Shown: positions 1 to 8,342, counted from the first letter of the stretch. The stretch is DNA of 24,751 nucleotides from Vulcanimicrobiota bacterium (GCA_019233415.1 JAFAMK010000443.1:1-24751); one strand, 5' to 3'. The notes: generated by a model not told the origin, from the sequence alone. Made by a program: numbers and translations.

Positions 1-1844
1 AGCGCGCAGGTGTAGCGCAGCGCGTTCCAGAGCTTCGTCCCGAAGCGCTTCGCCTCGTCGCAGTAACGCTCGTCGAAGCGGAGCTCCTGCGACTCCAGCC
101 GCATCTGGCGCAGGATGCCGAAGCGCGTTCCGTCGGCGCCGTACTTCGGCACGAGGTCGGTCATCGGGTCGATCGCGTTTCCGAGCGACTTCGACATTTT
201 GCGACCGTGCAAGTCGAAGACGAGCGGCGTCACGAAGACCGTGTCGAACGGGATCGTACCGACGAAGCGCAGCCCGAGCATCACCATCCGCGAGACCCAC
301 AGGAAGATGATGTCGCGGCTCGTGATCATCACCTGATTCGGGTACCAGTGCGCGAGTTCGGGCGTGCGCTCGGGCCAGCCGAGGATCGAGAACGGCCACA
401 GCCCCGAGGAGAACCACGTGTCGAGCGTGTCGGGGTCGCGGCGCAGCTCCTCGCTGCCGAACCGCTCGCGCGCAAGGCGCTTCGCCTCGTCTTCGTCGTG
501 CGCGACGACCACCTCGTCGTCCGGCGTGTACCACACCGGCAACTGATGGCCCCACCAGATTTGGCGCGAGATGTTCCAGTCGCGAATCGCCTCCAGCCCC
601 GCGGCGTAGGTGCGGCCGAAGCGCTCGGGGACGAAGCGGATCGCGCCGCTGCGGTACGCCTCGAGCGCCGGCTGCGCGAGCGGCTCCATCTTCACGAACC
701 ACTGCAGCGAGAGCAGCGGCTCGATCACCGCGTGCGAGCGCGAGCTGAGCGGGATCGTCGTATGGTACGGCCGCGCCTCGACGAGCGCGCCGCGCGCGCG
801 CAGGTCGTCGACGATCCGTTCGCGCGCGTCGAAGCGGTCGAGCCCGACGTACGGTGCCATCGCATCGGCCTGCGCGTCGATCGGCGCGCGCTTCTCCGGC
901 GCTTCGTCGTAGCGCCAGACCGGCGCGACGATGCGCGCGTCGAAGTCGATCACCGTCGGCATCGGCAAGCCGTGGCGCTGGCCGATCTCGTAGTCGGTCT
1001 GGTCGTGCGCCGGCGTCACCTTGACCGCGCCGGTTCCGAAGCCGGGTTCGACCGCCGCGTCGGCGATCACCGGGATCGCACGCTCGACGATCGGCAGCAC
1101 GACGTTCCTTCCGATCAGGTGCCGGTAGCGCTCGTCGTCGGGATGAACCGCGACGGCGACGTCGGCGAGATACGTCTCGGGCCGCGTCGTCGCGATGACG
1201 AGCCCCTCGCCGCCGTCCTGCGCGCGGTAGCGAATGTGCCACAGGAACGTATCGCGCTCGTCGTCTTCCACTTCGGCGTCGGAGAGCGTCGAGCGCGTCT
1301 GCGGGTCCCAGTTCACCAGGCGCGTCCCGCGGTAAATCAACCCGTCGTTGTAGAGGTCGACGAAGACCTTGACGACGGCGGCCGAGAGCCCGGGGTCCAT
1401 CGTGAAGCGCTCGCGCGCCCAGTCGGGACCGAAGCCGAGCCGCCGGAACGCGTCGTTGATCTCGCCGCCGTACTGGTCGCGCCACTGCCACGCGCGTTCG
1501 AGAAACGCGGTGCGGCCGAGTCCGTCGCGCGTCAGCCCTTCCTTCTTCAATTCGCGAACGAGCACCGACTCCGTCGCGATCGCGGCGTGGTCCTGACCGG
1601 GCAGCCAGTCCGCGTTCTCGCCGAGCATGCGGTGGTAACGCGTGAGCACGTCCATCGGCGTGTAGGTCGAGCCGTGGCCGAGGTGCGCGCGCCCGGTGAT
1701 GTTCGGTGGCGGGATCGAGATGATGAACGGCGGCCGCGCCGGATCGGGCTCTTCGTGGAAGACGCCCAGGTCGAGCGAGCGGGCGTAGAGCCGCGGCTCG
1801 ACCTCGGCTGGGTCGTAGTTCTTCGGAAGCTCGGTGCGGGTCAC
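1..1844 (-). CDS. valS: Valyl-tRNA synthetase, partial (C-terminal part beyond window)
   Basis: Class I aminoacyl-tRNA synthetase that charges tRNA-Val in the cytoplasm. The visible N-terminal 614 residues contain the HIGH-type motif in PPPNITGRAHLGHG (residues 45-58), the CP1 editing-domain signature ATTRPET and the KMSKS loop GRKMSKSLGN with its Lys at residue 549. These are diagnostic for ValRS. The gene runs off the left edge, so the anticodon-binding domain and C-terminal coiled coil are not seen; full-length enzymes are about 850-900 residues. The start is the GTG at 1844-1842: an in-frame TAG lies two codons upstream and the next ATG lies beyond the HIGH motif. No clear Shine-Dalgarno precedes it, which fits translation coupled to the small gene ending 37 bases upstream. 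It is the last visible gene of a minus-strand cluster with two HAD hydrolases. Confidence 0.96.
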   Translation of the reverse strand, partial: MTRTELPKNYDPAEVEPRLYARSLDLGVFHEEPDPARPPFIISIPPPNITGRAHLGHGSTYTPMDVLTRYHRMLGENADWLPGQDHAAIATESVLVRELKKEGLTRDGLGRTAFLERAWQWRDQYGGEINDAFRRLGFGPDWARERFTMDPGLSAAVVKVFVDLYNDGLIYRGTRLVNWDPQTRSTLSDAEVEDDERDTFLWHIRYRAQDGGEGLVIATTRPETYLADVAVAVHPDDERYRHLIGRNVVLPIVERAIPVIADAAVEPGFGTGAVKVTPAHDQTDYEIGQRHGLPMPTVIDFDARIVAPVWRYDEAPEKRAPIDAQADAMAPYVGLDRFDARERIVDDLRARGALVEARPYHTTIPLSSRSHAVIEPLLSLQWFVKMEPLAQPALEAYRSGAIRFVPERFGRTYAAGLEAIRDWNISRQIWWGHQLPVWYTPDDEVVVAHDEDEAKRLARERFGSEELRRDPDTLDTWFSSGLWPFSILGWPERTPELAHWYPNQVMITSRDIIFLWVSRMVMLGLRFVGTIPFDTVFVTPLVFDLHGRKMSKSLGNAIDPMTDLVPKYGADGTRFGILRQMRLESQELRFDERYCDEAKRFGTKLWNALRYTCA

Positions 1845-1881
1845 CGGCTAACGATACGCGACCCGCGCGCGGTTCTCCGCG

Positions 1882-2121
1882 CTACATGCCTTGGTTGTCG
1901 TCCGGGCTGCGCTCGTCCACGTCGCCGCGCGTCTCGTCGGAGAGCTCGTCGTCGGTGCCGCCGACCGCGCCGTACGACGACGGGACCGCGCCGCTCTTCG
2001 TGCGCGTCGTGGCATGGAACGACTCGACCGGCCCACCGTCGGTGTCGCTCAGGTCCTCCTCGCCGCGGACCGTCTCGGATTTCCGCCGCGTTCGATCGGG
2101 CTCGTCGCGTTCGCTGCTCAT
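1882..2121 (-). CDS. Small acidic hydrophilic protein, unknown function
   Basis: A 79-residue ORF filling the gap between the HAD hydrolase gene and valS, on the same strand. The product is rich in Asp, Glu, Arg, Ser and Thr, has no hydrophobic segment or cysteine and is probably disordered. The start ATG (2121-2119) is preceded by GAGGT with 7 bases of spacing, a good ribosome binding site, and the stop lies 37 bases before valS. That is what supports it as a gene, since the composition alone could come from a shadow frame of GC-rich DNA. I recognise no family. Overlapping frames on the plus strand are Arg-rich and look like shadows. Confidence 0.5.
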   Translation of the reverse strand: MSSERDEPDRTRRKSETVRGEEDLSDTDGGPVESFHATTRTKSGAVPSSYGAVGGTDDELSDETRGDVDERSPDDNQGM

Positions 2122-2195
2122 CCTCGGTACCTCGGAGTCGTCGCTCGTGCGATCTGCGTACCCTCCTGCGCCCTGCGTCTATCGGCGACCGCCGC

Positions 2196-2867
2196 TCAGT
2201 CGCCGACGAACGCGGGCAGCTCGTGCAGGCCCGCGAGCATCGTGGCCGGCGCGGGGACGAGCGTCTCCGGCGCGTTCGACGCCCGGTTGCACCACGCGAC
2301 GCGGAAGCCGAAATGCGCCGCGCCCCAGGCGTCCCAGCCGTTCGACGAGACGAACACGATCTCGAACGGCGCGCACGCGAAGCGCGTCGTCGCGAGCGCG
2401 TAGACGCGGGGGTCGGGTTTGTACGCGCGCACCGCTTCGACGGAAAGGACGCCGGCGAGCAGCGCGCGCACGCCGGCGCGTTCGAGCGCGGCGTTCGCGG
2501 AGACCGGCGTGCCGTTCGTCAGCACGGCGAGCGGGATGCCGCGCGCGGCGAGCGCGCCGAGCGCCGGCGCGACGTCGGGATAGGCGTCCATCGTGCGCCA
2601 CGCGTCGACGAGTTCCGCGCGGCGAATGACGCCGAGCCGCTCGCCACGTTGCGCGCAGGTGAATTCGAGCGCGAGCGCGGTCAAGTCGTCGAAGTCGCGG
2701 TACGCACCGCCGAGTGAGGAGAGGAACGCGTACTCGAGCTGCTTGCGGCGCCAGTCGGCGACGAACGCGTCGGCCGCGCCGATTCCGGCGGCCGCGACGT
2801 GCGCGCGCATCGCGTCGATTGCGAGCAGCGTCCCATAGAGGTCGAAGACGACGGCCTTCGGTCGCAT
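2196..2867 (-). CDS. HAD superfamily hydrolase, (S)-2-haloacid dehalogenase-like (type II)
   Basis: A 223-residue cytoplasmic HAD enzyme. Motif I is VFDLYGTLL with nucleophile Asp9. The position two after it is Tyr instead of the acid/base Asp of phosphatases, which is the hallmark of the 2-haloacid dehalogenase subfamily. WRRKQLEY around residue 40 matches the Arg-containing substrate segment of that family. Motif II is LTNGTP, motif III is YKPDPRVY, and motif IV is SSNGWDAWGA, as in DehII-type enzymes. Length is normal (about 220-230). The expected reaction is hydrolytic dehalogenation of a short 2-haloacid, but many close relatives have other or unknown substrates. It starts 6 bases after the stop of the YqeG-like gene, so the two are probably one operon. 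Confidence 0.85.
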   Translation of the reverse strand: MRPKAVVFDLYGTLLAIDAMRAHVAAAGIGAADAFVADWRRKQLEYAFLSSLGGAYRDFDDLTALALEFTCAQRGERLGVIRRAELVDAWRTMDAYPDVAPALGALAARGIPLAVLTNGTPVSANAALERAGVRALLAGVLSVEAVRAYKPDPRVYALATTRFACAPFEIVFVSSNGWDAWGAAHFGFRVAWCNRASNAPETLVPAPATMLAGLHELPAFVGD

Positions 2868-2873
2868 GCGATC

Positions 2874-3356
2874 TTACGTCCGGCCCGCAAGCGTGCGTTC
2901 GAGGAAGCGCAGCACGCGCGTGAGCGGGAAGTCGTGCGCGACGAGCGGCGTCGTGAGAATCGTGCGGCAGCCGACGAGCTTCGCGCCGAGCACGTCGGTG
3001 AACAGCTGGTCGCCGATCACGACCGTCGCACGGCGCGGCGTGCGCAGCAGCTTGAGGGCGCGCAAGAATGCGAACGGGAGCGGCTTGAGCGCGTTCGGCA
3101 CGACGGGGATGCCGAGCTGCGCGCCGACCAGCGCGACGCGCTCGCTGAAGTTGTTCGAGACCAGCACGAGCGCAAAGCCGCGGTCGCGCGCCGCGGCGAC
3201 CCATTCCGCGACGCCCGGCGCAAGCTCCGGCCGGTGGTACGCGCAGACCGTGTTGTCGAGGTCGACGACGATCCCGCGGATGCCGGCGCGCGCTAGCGCG
3301 TCGAGCGAAACCTCGGGCAGCGTGTCGACGTGCTGGTCGGCGCGGAACCTCTCCAC
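2874..3356 (-). CDS. YqeG family HAD IIIA-type phosphatase
   Basis: A 160-residue HAD phosphatase. Motif I is VVDLDNT (Asp32 and Asp34), motif II VSNN (Ser67), motif III Lys91 in NALKP, and motif IV VIGDQLFTDVLGA (Asp116 and Asp121). The N-terminal stretch FRADQHVDTLPEVSLDALARAG corresponds to the conserved lead-in of YqeG proteins, whose length is about 160-175. The open frame extends to 3518, but the added 54 residues have no family match and would run over the nrdJ promoter. The GTG at 3356-3354, preceded by GGGGA, is the better start. Known relatives are poorly characterised; some act on phosphatidylglycerophosphate, but that role is not established here. First gene of the minus-strand cluster running toward valS. 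Confidence 0.85.
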   Translation of the reverse strand: MERFRADQHVDTLPEVSLDALARAGIRGIVVDLDNTVCAYHRPELAPGVAEWVAAARDRGFALVLVSNNFSERVALVGAQLGIPVVPNALKPLPFAFLRALKLLRTPRRATVVIGDQLFTDVLGAKLVGCRTILTTPLVAHDFPLTRVLRFLERTLAGRT

Positions 3357-3458
3357 GCTATCCCCGGTTCCGTCCACAGCCCGCTCACCCCGCTCGCAAC
3401 GCGTCCACACCGCCCGCTTGCTTCTGTCCCCAGAAAACAGAGAGTGCTCCACACCCCG

Positions 3459-3487
3459 TTCACAAGGGACTCGGTCTGCGGTACAAT
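3459..3487 (+). promoter_or_regulatory. Predicted sigma-70-type promoter of nrdJ
   Basis: TTCACA (3459-3464) and TACAAT (3482-3487) each match the -35 and -10 consensus at five of six positions and are separated by exactly 17 bases. The start site would fall near 3494, leaving an untranslated leader of about 140 bases. The -10 box lies inside the first NrdR-like palindrome, the usual arrangement for repression. Prediction from sequence only. Confidence 0.55.
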
Positions 3488-3496
3488 ATCTAGTAC
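3481..3496 (+). promoter_or_regulatory. NrdR box 1 (candidate repressor site)
   Basis: GTACAATATCTAGTAC matches the widely conserved NrdR-box pattern (ACACAATATATAGTGT type) at 11 of 16 positions, including the central AATAT and TAGT. It overlaps the predicted -10 box. NrdR is the ATP/dATP-sensing repressor of ribonucleotide reductase genes and normally binds paired boxes. The partner lies 32 bp downstream. Confidence 0.6.
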
Positions 3497-3512
3497 AGCC
3501 CAGCCGGGAGAG

Positions 3513-3528
3513 ACACAAGGGATTGTGT
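3513..3528 (+). promoter_or_regulatory. NrdR box 2 (candidate repressor site)
   Basis: ACACAAGGGATTGTGT is a perfect 6-bp inverted repeat (ACACAA / TTGTGT) around a 4-base centre and fits the NrdR-box pattern at about 13 of 16 positions. Its start is 32 bp from that of box 1, about three helical turns, which is the spacing typical of NrdR box pairs. It lies just downstream of the predicted transcription start. Confidence 0.65.
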
Positions 3529-3636
3529 CCGGACCCGACTCAGGGGCAGACTCGCGGGGAACACGAAACCGAACGCACGTTCGATGTTTCGTAGTCCCTG
3601 CGACGCTTTCAACGCGACCGAGGGGACGCAGCCGGC

Positions 3637-6600
3637 ATGAAGTTCTCGCGCACCTATTCCGCTCCCGGCGATGCCTACGCGGGCATCCCGTTCGAGCCTC
3701 GCACCTCGCGGATCGTCAATCCCGACGGCAAGGTGGTCTTCGAAGCCAAGGACGTCGCGATCCCGGCCGGTTGGTCGCAGGTCGCCACCGACATCCTGGC
3801 CCAGAAGTACTTCCGCAAGGCCGGCGTCCCCGACAAGACGGTCCGCGTCCCCGAGGACGGGATCCCGGAATGGCTGTGGCGCTCGGAGCCGGCCTCCGAC
3901 GCCACCTTCGGCGCCGAGACCGATGCCCGCCAGGTCTTCAACCGCCTCGCCGGTTGCTGGACCTATTGGGGCTTCAAGCACGGCTACTTCGACAGCGAAT
4001 TCGAAGCGCGCGCCTACTACGACGAGATGTGCGCAATGCTCGCGCTGCAGATCGGCGCGCCCAACTCGCCCCAATGGTTCAACACCGGCCTGCACTGGGC
4101 GTACGGCATCTCCGGCCCCGCCCAAGGCCACTGGTACGTCGACCCCAAGACGGCCCAGCTGGCGCAATCGACGTCCGCCTACGAGCATCCGGCTCCGCAC
4201 GCTTGCTTTATCCAGTCGGTCAACGACGACTTGGTGAACGAGGGCGGGATCATGGACCTGTGGGTCCGTGAGGCGCGCATCTTCAAATACGGTTCGGGGA
4301 CCGGCTCGAACTTCTCGAAGATTCGCGGCGAAGGCGAGAAGCTGTCCGGCGGCGGGACGTCGTCGGGGCTCATGTCGTTCCTGAAAGTCGGCGACCGCGC
4401 CGCCGGCGCGATCAAGTCGGGCGGCACGACGCGCCGCGCCGCGAAGATGGTCTGCCTCGACCTCGACCACCCGGACATCGAAGACTTCATCACCTGGAAG
4501 GTGAGCGAAGAGCAGAAAGTCTCGGACCTCGTCATCGGGTCGATCGCGGCGGAGAAGCACCTCAACGCGATCATCAAGGCAGCGAACGACGCGACGCTGC
4601 CGGAGTCGGCGCGTCTCGACCCAGCGCTGAATCCCGGCCTGAAGGCCGCGATTCGCGCTGCGATGGGCGCGGCGATCCCGCAGGCGAACATCCAGTACGC
4701 GCTCGACTTCGCGAAGCAGGGCTACAAAGAGTTGCAGATCGAGACGTACGACACGAACTGGGATTCGAAAGCGTACGGCACGGTCTCGGGTCAGAACTCG
4801 AACAACTCGGTCCGCATCCCGAACGACTTCTTCGCGCGCCTCGACGCGAACCAGACCTGGGAGCTGATCCCGCGCCGCAAAGACGGGAACCCCAAACCGA
4901 AGTCCGTCTCCGCCGCCGACCTCTGGGAGAAGATCGCCGTCGCCGCCTGGCAGTGCGCGGACCCGGGCGTTCAGTTCGACACGACGATCAACGAATGGCA
5001 CACAGCCGCCAGCGACGGCCGAATTAACGCATCGAATCCGTGCGTTACGGGCGACACGCTGGTCGCGACGGCGGACGGCCTGCATCGCATCGACGAACTG
5101 GTTGGGAAGTCCGCCTTCGTGATCGGCTCCGATGGAAAGCCGCACTTCGTCAATCGTATCTTCCCGACGGGAACGAAGCCGGTCTACACGCTCCGTACGC
5201 GCGCCGGCTACGAGCTGCGCGTCACGGCCGACCACAAGGTCCTCACCGAAGAGCGGGGCGATGTTGCCGTCAAAGACCTGATCGTCGGTGAACGCGTCAT
5301 GCTCGGCGGTTCCGGATTCGGCAACCGCACGATCGACGCCGACCTAGCCGAGTCGATCGGTCTGGCAGTTGGCGACGGTTGCGTCACGCGGCACGACGCC
5401 GGGGCGCAGCTTTACATCACGATGGCGCACGAAGAGGCGCCGATCGTCGAGCGGGCCGCGTTAGCGATCAACGCCGTGAAGCGCGGAGCTCGCGACGGGC
5501 GAACCGCCCGTCCGGTCACCGTCCATGCACCGCAGACGACGACTCGTATCGTGAGCGGTAGCGCGTCGGTCGTCGCAACGTTCGAGGAGTTTGCCGTCCT
5601 CGACCAAGGTAGCCACGAGAAGCGCTTTCGGCCAGTAGTTCACGAGCTGGATCGCCGTTCGGTCGCTGCCATGCTTCGCGGTTTGTTCACTGCCGACGGC
5701 TGCGTCGTCAACATCGGCGACAAGACGCAATATGTTTCGCTCGACTCCACATCGCTCGAACTCTTGCAGCAAGTCCAGCTCCTCCTTCTGTCGTTCGGGA
5801 TCAAAGCGAAGATCTATCGCGAGCGTCGCGGCGGTGTCACGTCCGCCGTCCTTCCTGACGGGCGCGGTGGCATGGCCGAATATGCGGTTCGCGAGATGCA
5901 CTCGCTCCGCATCACGCGCTCGTCGCGCCGCGTCTTCGCCGAGGAGATCGGCTTCGATCCCGCCTCGCCGAAAGCGGCGGCGCTCGCGAGGCTGAACGAA
6001 ACGGTCGGCACCTACCGTGACCGGCTGTCCGACGAGGTCGCGTTCGTCCGTTACGAAGGCGACGAGGCGGTGTACGATCTCACCGAGCCCGATACGTCGC
6101 ATTTCATTGCGAACGGTCTCGTCGTCCACAACTGCTCCGAATACATGTTCCTCGACGATACGGCGTGCAATCTGGCGTCGCTGAATCTCGTCAAGTTCTT
6201 GGATCAGGCGGGGCATTTTGATCCGCGGCGGTTTGCGGATGCGTGCCGGATTTGGACGTTTACGCTCGAGATCAGCGTGCTGATGGCGCAGTTCCCGAGC
6301 CGGGAAGTGGCGCGGAAGTCGTATGACTACCGCACGCTCGGGCTCGGGTATGCGAACCTCGGGACGCTGCTGATGCGGATGGGGTTGCCGTACGACTCGG
6401 AGGAAGGCTTCGGCTGGTGCGCTGCGATCTCGGCGTTGATGACCGGTGCCGCCTACAAGACGTCAGCCGAGATGGCGCGTGAACTCGGGCCGTTCTCGCG
6501 CTACGACGCGAATGCGGAGCACATGGGACGCGTGCTTCGCAACCACCGGCGTGCCGCATACGCTGCGCCGAACGACGAATACGAAGAGTTGACCGTCAAG

Positions 6601-8286
6601 CCGACGACGCATGCGCCGACCCTCTTCACGCAGGAAACCTGGGCGCTGGCGCGGTCGGTCTGGGACAACGCACTCGCGATCGGCGAGGTCGCCGGGTACC
6701 GCAACGCCCAAGTCGTGTGCATCGCGCCGACTGGAACCATAGGGCTCGCTATGGACTGCGATACAACCGGCATTGAACCCGACTTCGCGCTGGTGAAGTT
6801 CAAGAAACTTGCCGGGGGTGGCTACTTCAAGATCGTCAACCAGTCGGTCGAGCCGGCGCTGCGCCGCCTTGGCTACAACGCGGAGCAGATCGCCGCGATC
6901 GAGACGTTCGCCAAGGGGACGAACACACTCGAAGGCACGCCGCACATCAACCGCGCAACACTCAAAGCGAAGGGCTTCGACGACGAGACGCTTGCGAAGG
7001 TCGAGGCGCAATTGCCGGGCGCATTTGAGATCGGGTTCGTCTTCAACCAGCACACGCTGGGTGAAGAGTTCTGCCGCACGAAGCTCGGGATGACCGACGC
7101 GCAGCTCGCCGACTGGAACCACTCGATCCTGCGCGACACGCTGGGCTTCACCCAGGCACAGGTCGAGGAAGCCTCTGACGTGATCTGTGGCCGGATGACG
7201 CTCGAAGGGGCGCCGTTCCTCAAGGAAGAGCATCTCCCCGTCTTCGACTGCGCGACCCCGTGCGGCAAGCACGGCGCGCGGTACATTCGCCCGCTCGCGC
7301 ACGTCGACATGATGGCGGCGGCGCAGCCGTTCATCTCGGGCGCGATCTCCAAGACGATCAACCTCCCGCAGACGGCGACGATTGCCGACGTCAAGGAAGC
7401 CTACCGCTACTCCTGGGAGAAGATGGTCAAGGCGGTTGCGCTCTACCGCGACGGCTCGAAGCTCTCGCAGCCGCTCGCGGCAAGCTACGACGTCGGTGGC
7501 TCCGACGAAGCCGACTTGCCGTCGTCGACGGCGTACGAAGGACCCGTCCGGATCGCGGAACGGCTCGTCTACCGCTACATCGCCAAGCGCCGGCGGATGC
7601 CGGACCGCCGCGGCGGCTACACGCAGAAGGCGATCGTCGGCGGTCACAAAGTCTATCTACGCACCGGCGAGTACGACGACAAGAGCCTCGGCGAGATCTT
7701 CATCGACATGCACAAGGAAGGCGCCGCCTTCCGCAGCCTGATGAACAACTTCGCGATCGCGGTCTCGTTGGGTCTGCAGCACGGCGTTCCGCTGGAAGAG
7801 TACGTCGACGCGTTCACCTTCACGCGCTTCGAACCGAACGGTCCGGTCGTCGGCCATCAGAACATCAAGATGGCAACGTCGATCCTCGACTACATCTTCC
7901 GCGAACTCGCCGTGAGTTATCTCGGCCGCTACGACCTCGCCCAGGTGCAGCCGTCGCAGTCGGTCGACGCGATGGGCCCCGAACCCGACTACGTCGCGGA
8001 AGAACTCGGCGACGTCCACTACGTCTCGCCCACCGCAATCGCCCCGCCGCCATCGTCCCCAACCGGCACCGCCGTCGTCACCCGCATCCCCGAACCCGTC
8101 GGCGTCGTCGCATCTTCTCCCGCCGCTGGGCCGGTGCGTGGCCAACTCGTCGCGGCCAAGGCACGCGAGGCGATCGCAAAGGGCTACAGCGGCGACGCCT
8201 GCACACAGTGCGGCCAGTTCACGCTCGTGCGCAACGGCACGTGCCTGAAGTGCGACAGCTGCGGCACGACGAGCGGGTGTTCGTAG
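3637..8286 (+). CDS. nrdJ: Adenosylcobalamin-dependent (class II) ribonucleotide reductase with intein
   Basis: Reduces ribonucleotides to deoxyribonucleotides using a B12-derived thiyl radical. The precursor is 1549 residues; without the intein (469-832) it is 1185, normal for the long NrdJ form. The catalytic N-x-C-x-E motif is split by the intein: Asn467 and Pro468 before it, Cys833-Ser-Glu835 after it. The likely redox pair is Cys190 (HACFIQS) and Cys844 (DDTACNLAS). FDCATPCGKHG follows in the barrel. A TSCPD-type domain lies around 1320-1440 (GGYTQKAIVGGHKVYLRTGE onward). The C-terminal tail has CTQCG, CLKCDSCG and a terminal GCS, the zinc-ribbon/shuttle cysteines. The ATG is preceded by AGGGGA 10 bases upstream. 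Two NrdR-like boxes and a promoter precede the gene and a hairpin terminator follows. No nrdA/nrdB genes are seen in the window. Confidence 0.96.
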   Translation: MKFSRTYSAPGDAYAGIPFEPRTSRIVNPDGKVVFEAKDVAIPAGWSQVATDILAQKYFRKAGVPDKTVRVPEDGIPEWLWRSEPASDATFGAETDARQVFNRLAGCWTYWGFKHGYFDSEFEARAYYDEMCAMLALQIGAPNSPQWFNTGLHWAYGISGPAQGHWYVDPKTAQLAQSTSAYEHPAPHACFIQSVNDDLVNEGGIMDLWVREARIFKYGSGTGSNFSKIRGEGEKLSGGGTSSGLMSFLKVGDRAAGAIKSGGTTRRAAKMVCLDLDHPDIEDFITWKVSEEQKVSDLVIGSIAAEKHLNAIIKAANDATLPESARLDPALNPGLKAAIRAAMGAAIPQANIQYALDFAKQGYKELQIETYDTNWDSKAYGTVSGQNSNNSVRIPNDFFARLDANQTWELIPRRKDGNPKPKSVSAADLWEKIAVAAWQCADPGVQFDTTINEWHTAASDGRINASNPCVTGDTLVATADGLHRIDELVGKSAFVIGSDGKPHFVNRIFPTGTKPVYTLRTRAGYELRVTADHKVLTEERGDVAVKDLIVGERVMLGGSGFGNRTIDADLAESIGLAVGDGCVTRHDAGAQLYITMAHEEAPIVERAALAINAVKRGARDGRTARPVTVHAPQTTTRIVSGSASVVATFEEFAVLDQGSHEKRFRPVVHELDRRSVAAMLRGLFTADGCVVNIGDKTQYVSLDSTSLELLQQVQLLLLSFGIKAKIYRERRGGVTSAVLPDGRGGMAEYAVREMHSLRITRSSRRVFAEEIGFDPASPKAAALARLNETVGTYRDRLSDEVAFVRYEGDEAVYDLTEPDTSHFIANGLVVHNCSEYMFLDDTACNLASLNLVKFLDQAGHFDPRRFADACRIWTFTLEISVLMAQFPSREVARKSYDYRTLGLGYANLGTLLMRMGLPYDSEEGFGWCAAISALMTGAAYKTSAEMARELGPFSRYDANAEHMGRVLRNHRRAAYAAPNDEYEELTVKPTTHAPTLFTQETWALARSVWDNALAIGEVAGYRNAQVVCIAPTGTIGLAMDCDTTGIEPDFALVKFKKLAGGGYFKIVNQSVEPALRRLGYNAEQIAAIETFAKGTNTLEGTPHINRATLKAKGFDDETLAKVEAQLPGAFEIGFVFNQHTLGEEFCRTKLGMTDAQLADWNHSILRDTLGFTQAQVEEASDVICGRMTLEGAPFLKEEHLPVFDCATPCGKHGARYIRPLAHVDMMAAAQPFISGAISKTINLPQTATIADVKEAYRYSWEKMVKAVALYRDGSKLSQPLAASYDVGGSDEADLPSSTAYEGPVRIAERLVYRYIAKRRRMPDRRGGYTQKAIVGGHKVYLRTGEYDDKSLGEIFIDMHKEGAAFRSLMNNFAIAVSLGLQHGVPLEEYVDAFTFTRFEPNGPVVGHQNIKMATSILDYIFRELAVSYLGRYDLAQVQPSQSVDAMGPEPDYVAEELGDVHYVSPTAIAPPPSSPTGTAVVTRIPEPVGVVASSPAAGPVRGQLVAAKAREAIAKGYSGDACTQCGQFTLVRNGTCLKCDSCGTTSGCS
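5041..6132 (+). mobile_element. Intein with LAGLIDADG homing endonuclease, in nrdJ
   Basis: An in-frame insertion of 364 residues. Block A is CVTGDTLV with Cys1; block B has T-A-D-H (intein residues 62-65); block F is VYDLTEPDTSHFIANG; block G is LVVHN, with the C-terminal Asn followed by Cys as the +1 residue. The splicing residues all look intact. Two dodecapeptide motifs of a LAGLIDADG endonuclease are present: SIGLAVGDGC (Asp112) and MLRGLFTADGCV (Asp219). Both keep their acidic residue, so the endonuclease may be active. The insertion point is between Pro and Cys of the NPCSEY motif, a catalytic site of class II reductases. Removal restores an uninterrupted NPCSEYMFLDD sequence, which fixes both borders to the residue. 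Confidence 0.95.
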
Positions 8287-8303
8287 ACTCGTAGACTGCG
8301 ACG

Positions 8304-8342
8304 GTACCGTCTTACACCGGAATTGGTGTAAGACGGTACTTT
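8304..8342 (+). terminator. Hairpin terminator after nrdJ
   Basis: Two arms of 15 bases (8304-8318 and 8325-8339) are perfectly complementary around a 6-base loop GGAATT, beginning 17 bases after the nrdJ stop. Only three T residues follow, so it may be a weak intrinsic terminator or an mRNA-stabilising hairpin. The symmetric stem would also work for transcription from the other side, but no gene points toward it there. Confidence 0.7.

Noticed and set aside
207..2717. 836-residue plus-strand open frame
   Set aside because: Arg/Asp-rich shadow of valS and the HAD genes; its sequence has no domain features and the opposite strand encodes clear proteins throughout.
2179..3204. 341-residue minus-strand frame across both HAD genes
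   Set aside because: Extreme Arg/Ala composition and overlap with two genes that have complete HAD motifs in another frame.
3496..3636. Long nrdJ leader as a cobalamin riboswitch
   Set aside because: No B12-box-like sequence was seen, and such riboswitches normally repress B12-independent enzymes or uptake, not class II reductases.
3490..5235. 581-residue minus-strand open frame opposite nrdJ
   Set aside because: Antisense shadow; the plus strand is unmistakable ribonucleotide reductase, and the frame runs through the NrdR-box region.
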